From: Tomitella gaofuii | GTDB taxonomy: Bacteria > Actinomycetota > Actinomycetes > Mycobacteriales > Mycobacteriaceae | DNA length: 64,000 bases | Assembly (NCBI RefSeq): GCF_014126825.1 | Contig: NZ_CP059900.1 | Span: 1,936,954-2,000,953 of the forward strand | Direction of reading: 5' to 3' | Shown: positions 18,637-26,395 of the stretch, piece by piece | How positions within the stretch are numbered: position 1 is the first letter of the stretch | Layout: each line of letters starts with the position of its first letter | Position numbers and translations under genes: made by a program | The notes under the pieces: generated by a model | Database searches by the model: none | The model's input: the letters and a program-made list of their open reading frames with translations, nothing else | Told to the model about the DNA's origin: nothing

Positions 18637-19764
18637 GTGGATTTTTCCTACACCGATGAGCAGAAGATGCTCGCTGCAGCGGCATCGGACCTGTTCGAGA
18701 AGGCCTACGATCCCGAATCCCGCCGCGAGACCGTGGCCACCGGCCTGGGGTGGAGCAAGGACGTGTGGGCGCAGTGCGCCGAGATGGGGTTGCTCGGATT
18801 GCCGTTCGCCGAGGAGGACGGCGGTATGGGGGCAGGCCCCATCGAGGTGATGGCGGTGATGACGGAGGTGGGGCGCCGGCTGGTGCCGGAGCCGATCCTC
18901 GATGTGGTCGTGGTCGCGGGCGGTGTGATCGCCCGGCAGGGCTCGGCGGAACAGCGGGCGGAGCTGCTGGCCGGGATCACCGCCGGCGAACGGCTGGTGG
19001 TGCTGGCACACCACGAGCCGGGAACCCGGTGGCCGGTGCGCGCGGTGACGACGTCGGCCCGGCAGGACGGCGGCCGCTGGACGGTGACGGGCGTGAAGAA
19101 TCCCGTCCCCCATGGGGATTGCGCCGACTCGGCGATCGTGAGCGCCGCCTTGCCGGACGGTGGTACGGGGCTCTTCCTGGTGCAGGCCGACGCGCAAGGC
19201 GTCGAACGCGCCGGGTACGCCACGCACGACGGTCTGCGCGCCGGCCAGTGGATTCTGGACTCGGCGGAGGCGCGGCCGTTGGGCGAACCGGTCGATTGCG
19301 ACGGCGTGATCCGGGACGCCGAGGTGCGTGCGCAAGCGGGGCTGGCAGCGGAAGCCGTGGGCGCGATGGACGAGGCGCTGCGCTTGACCAGCGACTATCT
19401 CAGGACACGGCGCCAGTTCGGTGTGCCGCTGGCGACGTTCCAGACTCTCACGCAGCGGGCCGCGGACATGTACGTGCTCGTGGAGCTGGCACGCAGCATG
19501 AGCATGTACGCGTCGATGTCGCTGGCCGACGGCGATGCGGACCCCGTGATCGCCTCACGGGTGCAGCTGCAGATCTGCGAATCTGCGCGGGTCGTCGGGC
19601 AGGAGGCTATCCAATTGCACGGCGGGATCGGCGTCACCGACGAGTACCCGGTGGGGCACTACGCCAGCCGGTTGCTGGCGATCGAACACACGCTCGGCGG
19701 CCGTGAGGAACACCTGCGCGTGCTCGTCGACGGTGTGCGGGACCACGGGGTGGTCGAGCTGTAG
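18637..19764 (+). CDS. Acyl-CoA dehydrogenase, small/partner subunit
   Basis: 375 residues, acyl-CoA dehydrogenase fold resembling the pimeloyl-CoA dehydrogenase small subunit. N-terminal MDFSYTDEQKML and C-terminal EAIQLHGGIGVTDEYPVGHY are family features. Neither usual catalytic Glu position is recognisable: GLAAEAVGAMDEAL stands where the first subunit has GNERVNVTR. The pair is therefore likely an alpha2beta2 enzyme with active sites supplied by the large subunit, as known for mycobacterial sterol-degrading FadE pairs. The start is GTG 18637 with GAGGAA just before. A hairpin follows the stop. The substrate is unknown; no steroid genes are nearby. Confidence 0.87.
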   Translation: MDFSYTDEQKMLAAAASDLFEKAYDPESRRETVATGLGWSKDVWAQCAEMGLLGLPFAEEDGGMGAGPIEVMAVMTEVGRRLVPEPILDVVVVAGGVIARQGSAEQRAELLAGITAGERLVVLAHHEPGTRWPVRAVTTSARQDGGRWTVTGVKNPVPHGDCADSAIVSAALPDGGTGLFLVQADAQGVERAGYATHDGLRAGQWILDSAEARPLGEPVDCDGVIRDAEVRAQAGLAAEAVGAMDEALRLTSDYLRTRRQFGVPLATFQTLTQRAADMYVLVELARSMSMYASMSLADGDADPVIASRVQLQICESARVVGQEAIQLHGGIGVTDEYPVGHYASRLLAIEHTLGGREEHLRVLVDGVRDHGVVEL

Positions 19765-19786
19765 CGGCAGGGGCCGGAGGACCTGC

Positions 19787-19831
19787 CGCGCCGGTCCGTC
19801 AGCGCCCGATGCGGGCTGACGGACCGGCGCG
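19787..19831. terminator. Terminator hairpin after the acyl-CoA dehydrogenase pair
   Basis: CGCGCCGGTCCGTCAGC (19787-19803) pairs perfectly with 19815-19831, loop 11 bases. It lies between the convergent acyl-CoA dehydrogenase and GNAT genes and can serve both. Confidence 0.78.
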
Positions 19832-19886
19832 GTGTCCGACGCGTGGCGGCCCGGGCCGTTCCGGCGACGCGGTCGCTGTGCGCCGT

Positions 19887-20165
19887 TCAGGCGACGAGGT
19901 CGTTGTATTGGGGATGCGCCTCGATGAACCCGAGCACGAAGCTGCAGGACGTGACGACGCGCTTGCCTTCCGACCTGGTCGTGTCGAGCGCGTGCTCGAT
20001 CAGCGCGGATGCGAGACCCTGCCCCTCGAAACGGCCTTTCGTGACGGTGTGGTCGAAGTTGCGGGTTTCACCCACATCGACGTAGTCGGCGTAGGCGCCG
20101 ACCTCCTCGCCCACATAGATCTCGAAGCGTTCGAGGTCCGTGTTGTGCAATATTCTGTGTGCCAC
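19887..20165 (-). CDS. Small GNAT N-acetyltransferase, YjdJ-like
   Basis: About 92 residues, the compact single-domain GNAT type. Seen: start of domain HRILHNTDLERFEIYVGEE, beta strand RNFDHTVT, acetyl-CoA loop RFEGQGLASALIEHAL, and VVTSCSFVLGFIEAHPQYNDLV, where CSFVLGFI..HP.Y is typical. The start taken is GTG 20165 (AHRILHN), just before the domain, with GAGAGGGGCAGG upstream. A GTG at 20204 would add 13 residues. Upstream lie three tandem 19-bp repeats. The acceptor substrate is unknown. Confidence 0.78.
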   Translation of the reverse strand: MAHRILHNTDLERFEIYVGEEVGAYADYVDVGETRNFDHTVTKGRFEGQGLASALIEHALDTTRSEGKRVVTSCSFVLGFIEAHPQYNDLVA

Positions 20166-20228
20166 CGGAGCCTGCCCCTCTCGTCCGAGGTTCTGCGTTG
20201 TCACGGCTGCTGCTCGCGGATGCTCTGC

Positions 20229-20285
20229 CCTGTGAGACCGACGCTGTCCTGTGAGACCGGCGCCGTCCTGTGAGACCGACGCTGT
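20229..20285. repeat. Three tandem 19-bp repeats
   Basis: Units 20229-20247, 20248-20266 and 20267-20285, head to tail with no spacer. Units 1 and 3 are identical (CCTGTGAGACCGACGCTGT); unit 2 differs at two bases. They sit 64-120 bases upstream of the GNAT start, in the 3' to 5' gap behind the transglycosylase gene. Confidence 0.9.
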
Positions 20286-20436
20286 ACTCGAAGTCCGTCG
20301 GGGCCGACAGGCCACTGGCGGTTGCCGCGCGACGACCGTCCCTCCAGGTTAGCGCGATCCGAAGGTCCGCGGGAGGGAACGGACACCGCGGGATCCGTCG
20401 CGCATTCGGCGCGGGGCCCGGGGCGCGGCGGCGTGG

Positions 20437-21252
20437 TCACATCCGCCCGTAGTCGTGCGCGAATCCGAGAACCTTGCCCGCATAGACGGTCGACTGGTTG
20501 TAGCGCAGGATCGCGGTCATGACGTCGCCGGGGTTGCGCAGGTCGAGTCCCCCGTCGCACAGGTAGCGGCCGGTCGTCAGGGCGGAGTCGTAGAGGTTCT
20601 GCGGGTCTGCGACGCCGTCGCCATTGCCGTCCGCGGCGTATTGCGCCCACGTGGAGGGGATGAACTGCGTCGGCCCCACGGCCCGATCGTAGGCGGCATC
20701 GCCGTCGAGACGGCCCCCGTCGGTGTCCGTGATCACCTGATTGCCGCCGAGGCTGCCATCGAGACGCGGTCCGTAGATGGGGTCGATGAGCGTCCCCTGC
20801 GCGTCGGTGGCGCCGTGATCCGCGTGCGTCGATTCGACGCGTCCGATGCCCGCGATGAGAGACCAGTCGATGCCGCACCGGGGCATGTCCTCGGCGAGGA
20901 CCTCTGCGGCATGCGAGTACGCCGCGAAGTTGATGTCGGGCATCCCGCCGTGCGCGACGTCGGTGGACAGGCCGGCCGGACGTGGCAGACCGGGGGGAGC
21001 ATGCGGAACGGGCGATTCGACGGAACCTGCGGGCGCTGTGGACCCTGCGGCCACGTCAGCGGCGCCGCCCGGTGCCGGCGACGCGACGGCGGGTGCGGCC
21101 GTGTCGGGCGCGGGGGCTGCGGGCGAGGTTGCGTGCAGTGGCCCTGCGGACGCGGGGATGACGGCCGTGGTGAACGACATCGCGAGTACCGCGGTGGGGA
21201 CGAGCGCGCGGGCGGTACGCCGGAACTGGGCGTGGTCTCGGGTGCTGGGCAC
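20437..21252 (-). CDS. Exported lytic transglycosylase (SLT_2/MltB-like)
   Basis: 271 residues. Cleaves the glycan strands of peptidoglycan outside the membrane. A signal peptide is at 1-36 (ALVPTAVLAMSFTTAVIPASA, cut after ASA), then an Ala/Pro linker to about 110 and a catalytic domain. GIGRVESTHADHG carries the likely catalytic Glu; AVGPTQFIPSTWAQYAADGNGDGVADPQN is the family block. Two Cys (PRCGID, RYLCDGG) may form a disulfide. The start is GTG 21252 with AGGAG at five bases. It is monocistronic; its 400-base upstream region holds direct repeats suited to a response regulator. Similar actinobacterial proteins are required for growth-linked wall remodelling. Confidence 0.9.
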   Translation of the reverse strand: MPSTRDHAQFRRTARALVPTAVLAMSFTTAVIPASAGPLHATSPAAPAPDTAAPAVASPAPGGAADVAAGSTAPAGSVESPVPHAPPGLPRPAGLSTDVAHGGMPDINFAAYSHAAEVLAEDMPRCGIDWSLIAGIGRVESTHADHGATDAQGTLIDPIYGPRLDGSLGGNQVITDTDGGRLDGDAAYDRAVGPTQFIPSTWAQYAADGNGDGVADPQNLYDSALTTGRYLCDGGLDLRNPGDVMTAILRYNQSTVYAGKVLGFAHDYGRM

Positions 21253-21661
21253 GTGGCTCCTGGTGCTGTCGGGGGTGGGCCGGGCCCGCAGTGCGTCGCG
21301 ACGACGGTGGTGTTTCGTGAAGTCGGTCCGCGGTGCGGAGTGGCCCGGCCCCGGGCCGTCGGCGACAGTACCGTCAAATCGTGACTATGTCGTTATCGAA
21401 GCGTTATCAAATGGTTCTTATGTGGCATATGTGATGGATGTTGCTGACAGTGAACAAGGGCCCATGCGGCGATTCGGTGCCGTCGCGGCCGAAGGCGGGC
21501 CATTTGCAGGGGCGTGACCTGTGTAGACGTCGAACTTCGTGAGGGCGGCTCGGTACTCCGTGTGCGTGGTGCATGAACCTGTGCCGCCATGTCGTGACTC
21601 CTGTCACGAAACCGGGCGGAGAGGCTGACGGGTCCGCCCCGGCGCGCGCTAACGTCGCAGG
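21253..21661. other. Divergent promoter region, lytic transglycosylase / carboxylesterase
   Basis: About 409 bases without a gene. It holds the least GC-rich patch of the area (about 21378-21470), the direct repeats at 21392-21407, a minus-strand -10-like TACTGT at 21370-21365 and a plus-strand TAACGT at 21650-21655. I see no RNA gene. Confidence 0.6.
21392..21407 (-). promoter_or_regulatory. ATAAC-N6-ATAAC direct repeat upstream of the transglycosylase promoter
   Basis: On the minus strand ATAAC, six bases (GCTTCG), ATAAC; the wider unit GATAACG is repeated at an 11-base period. The centre lies about 42 bases before the start of transcription predicted from TACTGT (21370-21365), where no -35 is present. 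This is a usual place for an activator. The form resembles the direct repeats reported for the actinobacterial response regulator MtrA, which controls wall hydrolases; that link is inference. Confidence 0.4.
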
Positions 21662-21664
21662 ATG
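21650..21664 (+). promoter_or_regulatory. Candidate leaderless promoter of the carboxylesterase
   Basis: TAACGT (21650-21655) fits TANNNT and ends six bases before ATG 21662, so transcription would begin at the A of the start codon. There is no Shine-Dalgarno sequence. A weak -35-like CTGACG lies 19 bases further upstream. Confidence 0.4.
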
Positions 21665-23305
21665 ATCGACGGGTCCGCAGGCCGCCGCGCAGGAACGCCG
21701 GCGTGGCGGGGGCGGGGAACGGGGGAGCGCGGGACGCTGGTGGTGATCCCGCCGTGCGGCGCGGTGCGCGGGTATTCCGACGTGCGGGCGCACGAAGTCG
21801 GCACGAGGCAGTTGCACGCGGAGCGTGCGCGGGAGGTCTTCGCCTGGCGAGGGATCCCTTTCGCGGAACCGCCGGTGGGTCCGCTGCGGTTTCGGGCGCC
21901 CGTCCCCGCACGCAGGTGGAGCGGGGTGCGCGATTGCGCTGAGTTCGGTCCCGTCTGCCCGCAGGCCGAGGGCATGCCCATCGAGGCCGAGCTGGTCCGT
22001 GACGAGGACTGCCTCAACCTCAACGTGTGGGCGCCGCGCCCGGAGCGGACGCTGCGCCCCGTGCTCGTGTGGATCCACGGCGGCGCGTATTTCCTGGGCG
22101 CGGGTTCCCAGGGGATCTACCACGGGCGCAGGCTGGTCGCGGAGGGCGACGCGGTGGTGGTGACGTTCAACTACCGCCTCGGCGTCCTGGGGTTCGTGGC
22201 CATGGAAGCCATGTCCGGCGGCGCAGGGACGTTCGAATCCAATGTGGGTCTGCGCGACCAGATCGCGGTCCTGGAGTGGGTGCGGGACAACATCAGCGCG
22301 TTCGGCGGCGACCCGGACAACGTGACGCTGTTCGGCGAGTCCTCAGGCGGGGGAGCGGTGACGACGCTGATGACGGTGCCGCGCGCGGCGGGGCTGTTCC
22401 ACCGCGCGATCGCGCAGAGCTCGCCGGCCACTTCCGTGTACGGCATGCAGCGGGCGGCGTCGGTGGCCGGTCGACTGCTGCGCATTCTGGACGTGCCGGC
22501 CGATCGTGCGGACGCGCTGCGGACGATGCCCGCCACCGCGCTCGCGGCGGCGAGCGGCCGACTGTCCGCGGAGGTGTCCGGATCGGATCCCGGCACCCTC
22601 GCCATGGCCCCTGTCGTGGATGGTGACTTGGTTCCGCGGTATCCGGTGGCCGCGTTTCAGAAGGGCGTGGCGCACAGGGTGCCGTTGATCATCGGGACCA
22701 ACCGCGACGAGGCGTCGATATTCCGGCTGCTGCGCATGCAGATGATGCCGGTGACGCCGCAGTCGGTGTATCAGATGCTGGCGGGGGTGCTCGCCGCCAA
22801 TCCGGACGTCGCGCCCGAGCGGGTGGCGGCGATCATGTCCGGATACCGGGAACTGCCCCGGACGCGCGGCGCGGTGGCGGTGTCGCAGGACGCCGCCTTC
22901 CGGATGCCCGCCGTGTGGATCGCGGAGGCGCACAGTCGGCACGCGCCGACGTGGCTGTACCGGTTCGACCACGCTTCGCCGATGCTGCGCGCGGCCCGCG
23001 TGGGCGCGGGTCATGCCACGGAGGTTCCGTACGTCTTCGGCACGTTCGGGGCGATGCGGCGCGATCCGACCTTCGCATTGGGCGGTCGGCGCACGGCGGA
23101 ACGCGTGGCGGACAGGATGCGGTCGCGGTGGCTGACGTTCGCGCGCACGGGAAGGCCCGACGGTGAGGACGGTGCCGAACCGTGGGCCGGTTACGACGAG
23201 CGCGGGCGCCGGACACTGGTGATCGATCGCCGGGACGAGGTGGTGGTGGATGTGGACAGGAGGGCGCGCTCGCTGTGGGGAAGCAGAGTGCTGGGGTTCC
23301 CCTGA
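21662..23305 (+). CDS. Carboxylesterase type B
   Basis: 547 residues, normal for the family. Hydrolyses carboxylic esters. Seen: EDCLNLNVWAP, oxyanion loop WIHGGAYFLGAG, VTFNYRLGVLGF, nucleophile S227 in GESSGGGA, acid E350 in TNRDEASIF and H451 in GAGHATEVPYVFG, a full triad. No convincing signal peptide; the first 25 residues are Arg/Gly-rich, so the true start could be further in. The chosen ATG lies directly after a -10-like TAACGT. The last codons and stop (VLGFP then TGA) are part of a 62-bp tandem repeat that continues downstream. Confidence 0.88.
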   Translation: MIDGSAGRRAGTPAWRGRGTGERGTLVVIPPCGAVRGYSDVRAHEVGTRQLHAERAREVFAWRGIPFAEPPVGPLRFRAPVPARRWSGVRDCAEFGPVCPQAEGMPIEAELVRDEDCLNLNVWAPRPERTLRPVLVWIHGGAYFLGAGSQGIYHGRRLVAEGDAVVVTFNYRLGVLGFVAMEAMSGGAGTFESNVGLRDQIAVLEWVRDNISAFGGDPDNVTLFGESSGGGAVTTLMTVPRAAGLFHRAIAQSSPATSVYGMQRAASVAGRLLRILDVPADRADALRTMPATALAAASGRLSAEVSGSDPGTLAMAPVVDGDLVPRYPVAAFQKGVAHRVPLIIGTNRDEASIFRLLRMQMMPVTPQSVYQMLAGVLAANPDVAPERVAAIMSGYRELPRTRGAVAVSQDAAFRMPAVWIAEAHSRHAPTWLYRFDHASPMLRAARVGAGHATEVPYVFGTFGAMRRDPTFALGGRRTAERVADRMRSRWLTFARTGRPDGEDGAEPWAGYDERGRRTLVIDRRDEVVVDVDRRARSLWGSRVLGFP

Positions 23306-23443
23306 CGGCCCGGCCCGGTGCCGGTGGGCATGGGGAGGGGGAGGGTTCGGTGCTGGGGTTCCCCTGACGGCCCGGCCCGGTGCCGGTGGGCATGGGGAGG
23401 GGGAGGGTTCGGTGCTGGGGTTCCCCTGACGGCCCGGCCCGGT
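23289..23443. repeat. 62-bp tandem repeat, 2.5 copies, with G-quadruplex motifs
   Basis: Copies at 23289-23350, 23351-23412 and a partial copy at 23413-23443. Copy 1 starts inside the carboxylesterase gene, six codons before its stop, so the stop codon is repeated in every copy. The partial copy ends exactly at the stop of the convergent DUF1906 gene. Each full copy holds four runs of three or more G in 20 bases (23326-23345 and 23388-23407), a G-quadruplex pattern, and the palindrome GGGGTTCCCC. Confidence 0.93.
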
Positions 23444-24342
23444 CAGCCGATGCGGGCGGCGATTCTACCGGCGAGCCCGATCGCTCTGTCGGCGAGGCCG
23501 GTGACACGGTCGATCAGCGCGCCCGGATCACCTGCGGACTGCGAGATGCCGTCGAGGATCTGCTCGGATGGGGCGCCTTCGGCTCCTGCGGCCTGCTGCG
23601 TGACGCCGGCGCTCCGGACGGATGGCGCGGACTGGCCGTGAGCGGACCATTGGCCGTAGTCGCTTGTGCGGATCGTGTTGAGGTCGATCCCGATTCCGTC
23701 CACGGTGTCGGAGTCGATGGCGCGTTGGTGCAGATGCGCGGCGTCGTGGATGCGGCCTTCGCTTCCCCAGTCGTGCTGCCAGAAGTATGCGCCCACGCCG
23801 GCGGCGAGCGCCCAGTCGATGGTGGGCGCGTTGCAGTAGACGCCGGTGCGGCCATGGCCGAGTACGCTTTCGCAGCCTTGGAGGAACGGCAGCACCTGGG
23901 CGTCGAACTGTGCGCGCGTGGGGTTCGAGTCGATGGACATGTAGAGGGGGGCGCCGTCGGGGCCGCCGGCCGCGCGGTGCAGTTCGAGTCCCCGCGTCGC
24001 GTGGTGGATGCCCGCTTCGTGCCCGCCGAGCCAGTCGGAGGTGTCGCCTTTTCCGTACTGGTAACAGGAGACGACCTCGAGCCCCGCGTCCTGCAGTGCC
24101 TCGGCCTCGCTGCGGGCCATGGGCTTGCCTGCCATCCAATCGGCCCGTGCGTCCGAGCAGTAGCGGATGGCTCCCTTGTAGCCGGCCGCGCGGATGGACC
24201 GGGCGGACGGGACGCCCGCGGAATAGTCGATGAGGGTGCCCAGCCCTTCGGCGCGGGCGGCGGGGGCCGCGATGATCGCCAGGCCCGCGGCGGTGGCGCC
24301 GGTGGCGAGCGTGCGCAGCGCATCGCGACGAGACAGTTCCAC
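23443..24342 (-). CDS. Tat-exported DUF1906 protein (Rv2525c-like, glycoside-hydrolase-like fold)
   Basis: 299 residues. Exported through the Tat system: SRRDALRTL (4-12) is a twin-arginine motif, followed by a hydrophobic stretch and an AARA cleavage region (about 28-31). The DUF1906 domain covers about 33-230: GTLIDYSAGVPSARSIRAAGY, LEVVSCYQYGK, PLYMSIDSNPT, GVYCNAPTIDWAL. This is the glycosidase-like barrel of Rv2525c, a mycobacterial envelope protein whose substrate is not established. The last 65 residues are an extra tail absent from the 240-residue Rv2525c. The start is GTG 24342 with GGGAGGT at five bases. Confidence 0.88.
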   Translation of the reverse strand: MELSRRDALRTLATGATAAGLAIIAAPAARAEGLGTLIDYSAGVPSARSIRAAGYKGAIRYCSDARADWMAGKPMARSEAEALQDAGLEVVSCYQYGKGDTSDWLGGHEAGIHHATRGLELHRAAGGPDGAPLYMSIDSNPTRAQFDAQVLPFLQGCESVLGHGRTGVYCNAPTIDWALAAGVGAYFWQHDWGSEGRIHDAAHLHQRAIDSDTVDGIGIDLNTIRTSDYGQWSAHGQSAPSVRSAGVTQQAAGAEGAPSEQILDGISQSAGDPGALIDRVTGLADRAIGLAGRIAARIG

Positions 24343-24485
24343 GGTGACCTCCCACGGGACCCGATCCGCGTTTGCGGTGTTACGCGAGTGATGGTTGTTG
24401 AGTAGAAGTCAACTATTGATGCCCGCGTGTTGCAAGTGAAATCTGTGAAAAGCGGGAATCCGGCGGGGCGACCTGACGCGCCGGG

Positions 24486-25307
24486 TCAGTCTCCGGTGCC
24501 CGGAACCACGGGGGTCACGTCGAGTTGCGTCACGCGGGGGGACGTCGTCGCGCAGCCGGTGGTCGCGTGCGGGAGGACCACCGAACCGGTGTCCCCCGGC
24601 GGGTAGACCCGTAGTCCGGACACAGGAGTCGGCTCGCATTCCTCGACCGGATAGTTCTGCACGTTGGCCGCGCGCACCTGGGAGGAGGCGCTCTGTCCCG
24701 GCTTCAGAAGAACGGTCTGCTCCGGGCGTGGCGAGCGCACGGCGGCGGATCCCACCTGCGTCACGCCGTCCGCACCGACATAGGAGACGCCCGGGTAACC
24801 GAACAACGTGCACGGCCCGGAGGAGGTGTTGGTGAACACCAGCGTGAGGATGATCGAACCCGCGGCGCCGCCGACGCGCCCGAATCCCACGTCCAGTGCA
24901 TCGGCCGGGCAGGCCGGGGCCGGCGCCGCGGAGGACGGGCCGGCGGGCGGCGATGCGGGCGGCACTGCAGGCGGAGGCGATGCGGGTGTCGGCGCTGCGG
25001 ACGGCGTGGTGACGGGGGTGGGGATGGCCTGCGGGGTCCGCTCGGCCCGGCTGGGCGGCGTGGCCCGCGCCTGCAGCGACGGGACCGTCGTCTCCTGCGC
25101 GGAAGGATCGGTGATCGCGCTTTCGCAGCCGGTGAGGGTGGCGGCCGCCGCGAGGGCCAGTGCTCCTACGCCGAGCGCCCGGATGCACCCGCGGCGCCGG
25201 CGGCCCGGACGGTGCGGGCATACCTGGATGCCGCGCTCGCGCGCGGCACGCCATGCCGTCCGCGGGGCGGTGCCCGCGGGGGCCGAGTGCCGCGCCGGTC
25301 TCCTCAT
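24486..25307 (-). CDS. DUF4232 lipoprotein
   Basis: 273 residues. Signal peptide ending in a lipobox LTGC, with C61 as lipid-modified residue. The region before it is unusually long and Arg-rich (four Arg at 36-39, directly before GC). Then a Thr/Pro/Ala-rich linker (about 70-130) and a DUF4232 domain (about 135-270): [37 protein letters not shown] and a Cys near the C-terminus that could pair. Secreted proteins of this family are common in actinobacteria; the role is unknown. The start is ATG 25307; a shorter true start is possible, since 60 residues before a lipobox is long. Confidence 0.8.
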   Translation of the reverse strand: MRRPARHSAPAGTAPRTAWRAARERGIQVCPHRPGRRRRGCIRALGVGALALAAAATLTGCESAITDPSAQETTVPSLQARATPPSRAERTPQAIPTPVTTPSAAPTPASPPPAVPPASPPAGPSSAAPAPACPADALDVGFGRVGGAAGSIILTLVFTNTSSGPCTLFGYPGVSYVGADGVTQVGSAAVRSPRPEQTVLLKPGQSASSQVRAANVQNYPVEECEPTPVSGLRVYPPGDTGSVVLPHATTGCATTSPRVTQLDVTPVVPGTGD

Positions 25308-25439
25308 GTCCCCGAGGCTACGCGGAACGGGCCCGGACCAGGGGGACGACGCGGTTGTCGAAGGGCGCCGCCGCCGATCGCCGGCGCGCGGCGCGGGGAT
25401 AGGCTGGCGCCGGCGCAGGGAGCATGGAAGGGGGCCGGC

Positions 25440-26291
25440 GTGGACGTTCCGGAGTTGCTGCCCCACCCGCTCGCGGGCGGGGCCTTTCCCTCCCCGGTCC
25501 CGCCCGGCACCGGGTGGCCGGACGATCCGGCCGATTCGTCGACCCCCGTCGCGGAGACCCCCGGGGAGGTCGGGTCGCTCGCCGCGGGTGCGGCGGACCT
25601 CCACACGCTCGACGCGCGGATCTCGGTGTGCCGGGCCTGCCCGCGGCTCGTCTCCTGGCGCGAAGAGGCGGCGGTGATCAAGCGCAAGTCGTTCGCCGAT
25701 CAGCCCTATTGGGGCCGCCCGGTGCCGGGATTCGGCGACGAGTCCCCGGAGATCCTGGTGGTGGGGCTGGCGCCGGCGGCGAACGGCTCCAACCGCACCT
25801 CACGGATGTTCACCGGCGACCGCGCCGGCGACTGGCTCTACGCGGCGCTGTACCGGGCGGGCCTCGCCGCTATACCGACGAGCACGCACGTGGGGGACGG
25901 TCAGCGTCTGCACCGCGTGCGGATCATGTCCGCGGTGCGTTGTGCGCCGCCCGGCAACAAACCCACGACCGCCGAGCGCGACGCCTGCGCGCCCTGGATG
26001 GCGGCCGAGCTGAGGCAGGTCCTGCCGACGGTGCACGTCGTGGTGGCGCTCGGAGGCTACGGGTGGGACGCCGTGCTGAGACTGCTGCGCGACGCCGGAG
26101 TGCGCATATCCAGGCCCAAGCCGCGGTTCGGGCACGGTGCGCGGACCGCGGTGGAGACGTCCGACGGCCGCCGCATCATCGTGCTCGGCTGCTTCCACCC
26201 CAGCCAGCAGAACACCTTCACGGGCAGATTGACGGAGAACATGCTCGACGATCTCTTCGCGGAGGCGCGCGCGCTGTGTGCGCCGGAATAG
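25440..26291 (+). CDS. udgB: Uracil-DNA glycosylase, family 5 (UdgB)
   Basis: 283 residues. Removes uracil and some other deaminated bases from DNA. A 4Fe-4S cluster is indicated by C64, C67, C168 and C183 ([17 protein letters not shown]). Motif A is [12 protein letters not shown] (109-120) without the acidic residue of family 4, as expected for family 5; motif B is HPSQQNTF. The start GTG 25440 has GGAAGGGGG before it; the open frame further upstream is discarded. Divergent from the DUF4232 lipoprotein gene. M. tuberculosis carries the homologue Rv1259 not far from kgd and deaD, so regional synteny supports the call. Confidence 0.92.
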   Translation: MDVPELLPHPLAGGAFPSPVPPGTGWPDDPADSSTPVAETPGEVGSLAAGAADLHTLDARISVCRACPRLVSWREEAAVIKRKSFADQPYWGRPVPGFGDESPEILVVGLAPAANGSNRTSRMFTGDRAGDWLYAALYRAGLAAIPTSTHVGDGQRLHRVRIMSAVRCAPPGNKPTTAERDACAPWMAAELRQVLPTVHVVVALGGYGWDAVLRLLRDAGVRISRPKPRFGHGARTAVETSDGRRIIVLGCFHPSQQNTFTGRLTENMLDDLFAEARALCAPE

Positions 26292-26353
26292 CCGGGCCGG
26301 GCCCGGCCGTTCCGGACGTCCGCCCGCAGCTCATCGCGGCGACGGAGCGATCG

Positions 26354-26395
26354 CGACGACGTCAATCGAGATAACGACGACGTCAATCGAGATAA
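26354..26395. repeat. 21-bp exact tandem duplication across the stop of the COG0523 gene
   Basis: CGACGACGTCAATCGAGATAA at 26354-26374 is repeated at 26375-26395. The second copy holds the last codons and stop of the minus-strand COG0523 gene (RYLD then TGA); the first copy repeats them downstream of the stop. Confidence 0.92.

Noticed and set aside
20229-20285. CRISPR-like repeat
   Set aside because: Repeats are directly contiguous without spacers, and there are no cas genes in the window.
20201-20878. Minus-strand open frame of 225 codons overlapping the transglycosylase gene end
   Set aside because: Shifted frame of the transglycosylase gene; Arg-rich with no domain, and the real gene has a signal peptide and catalytic block.
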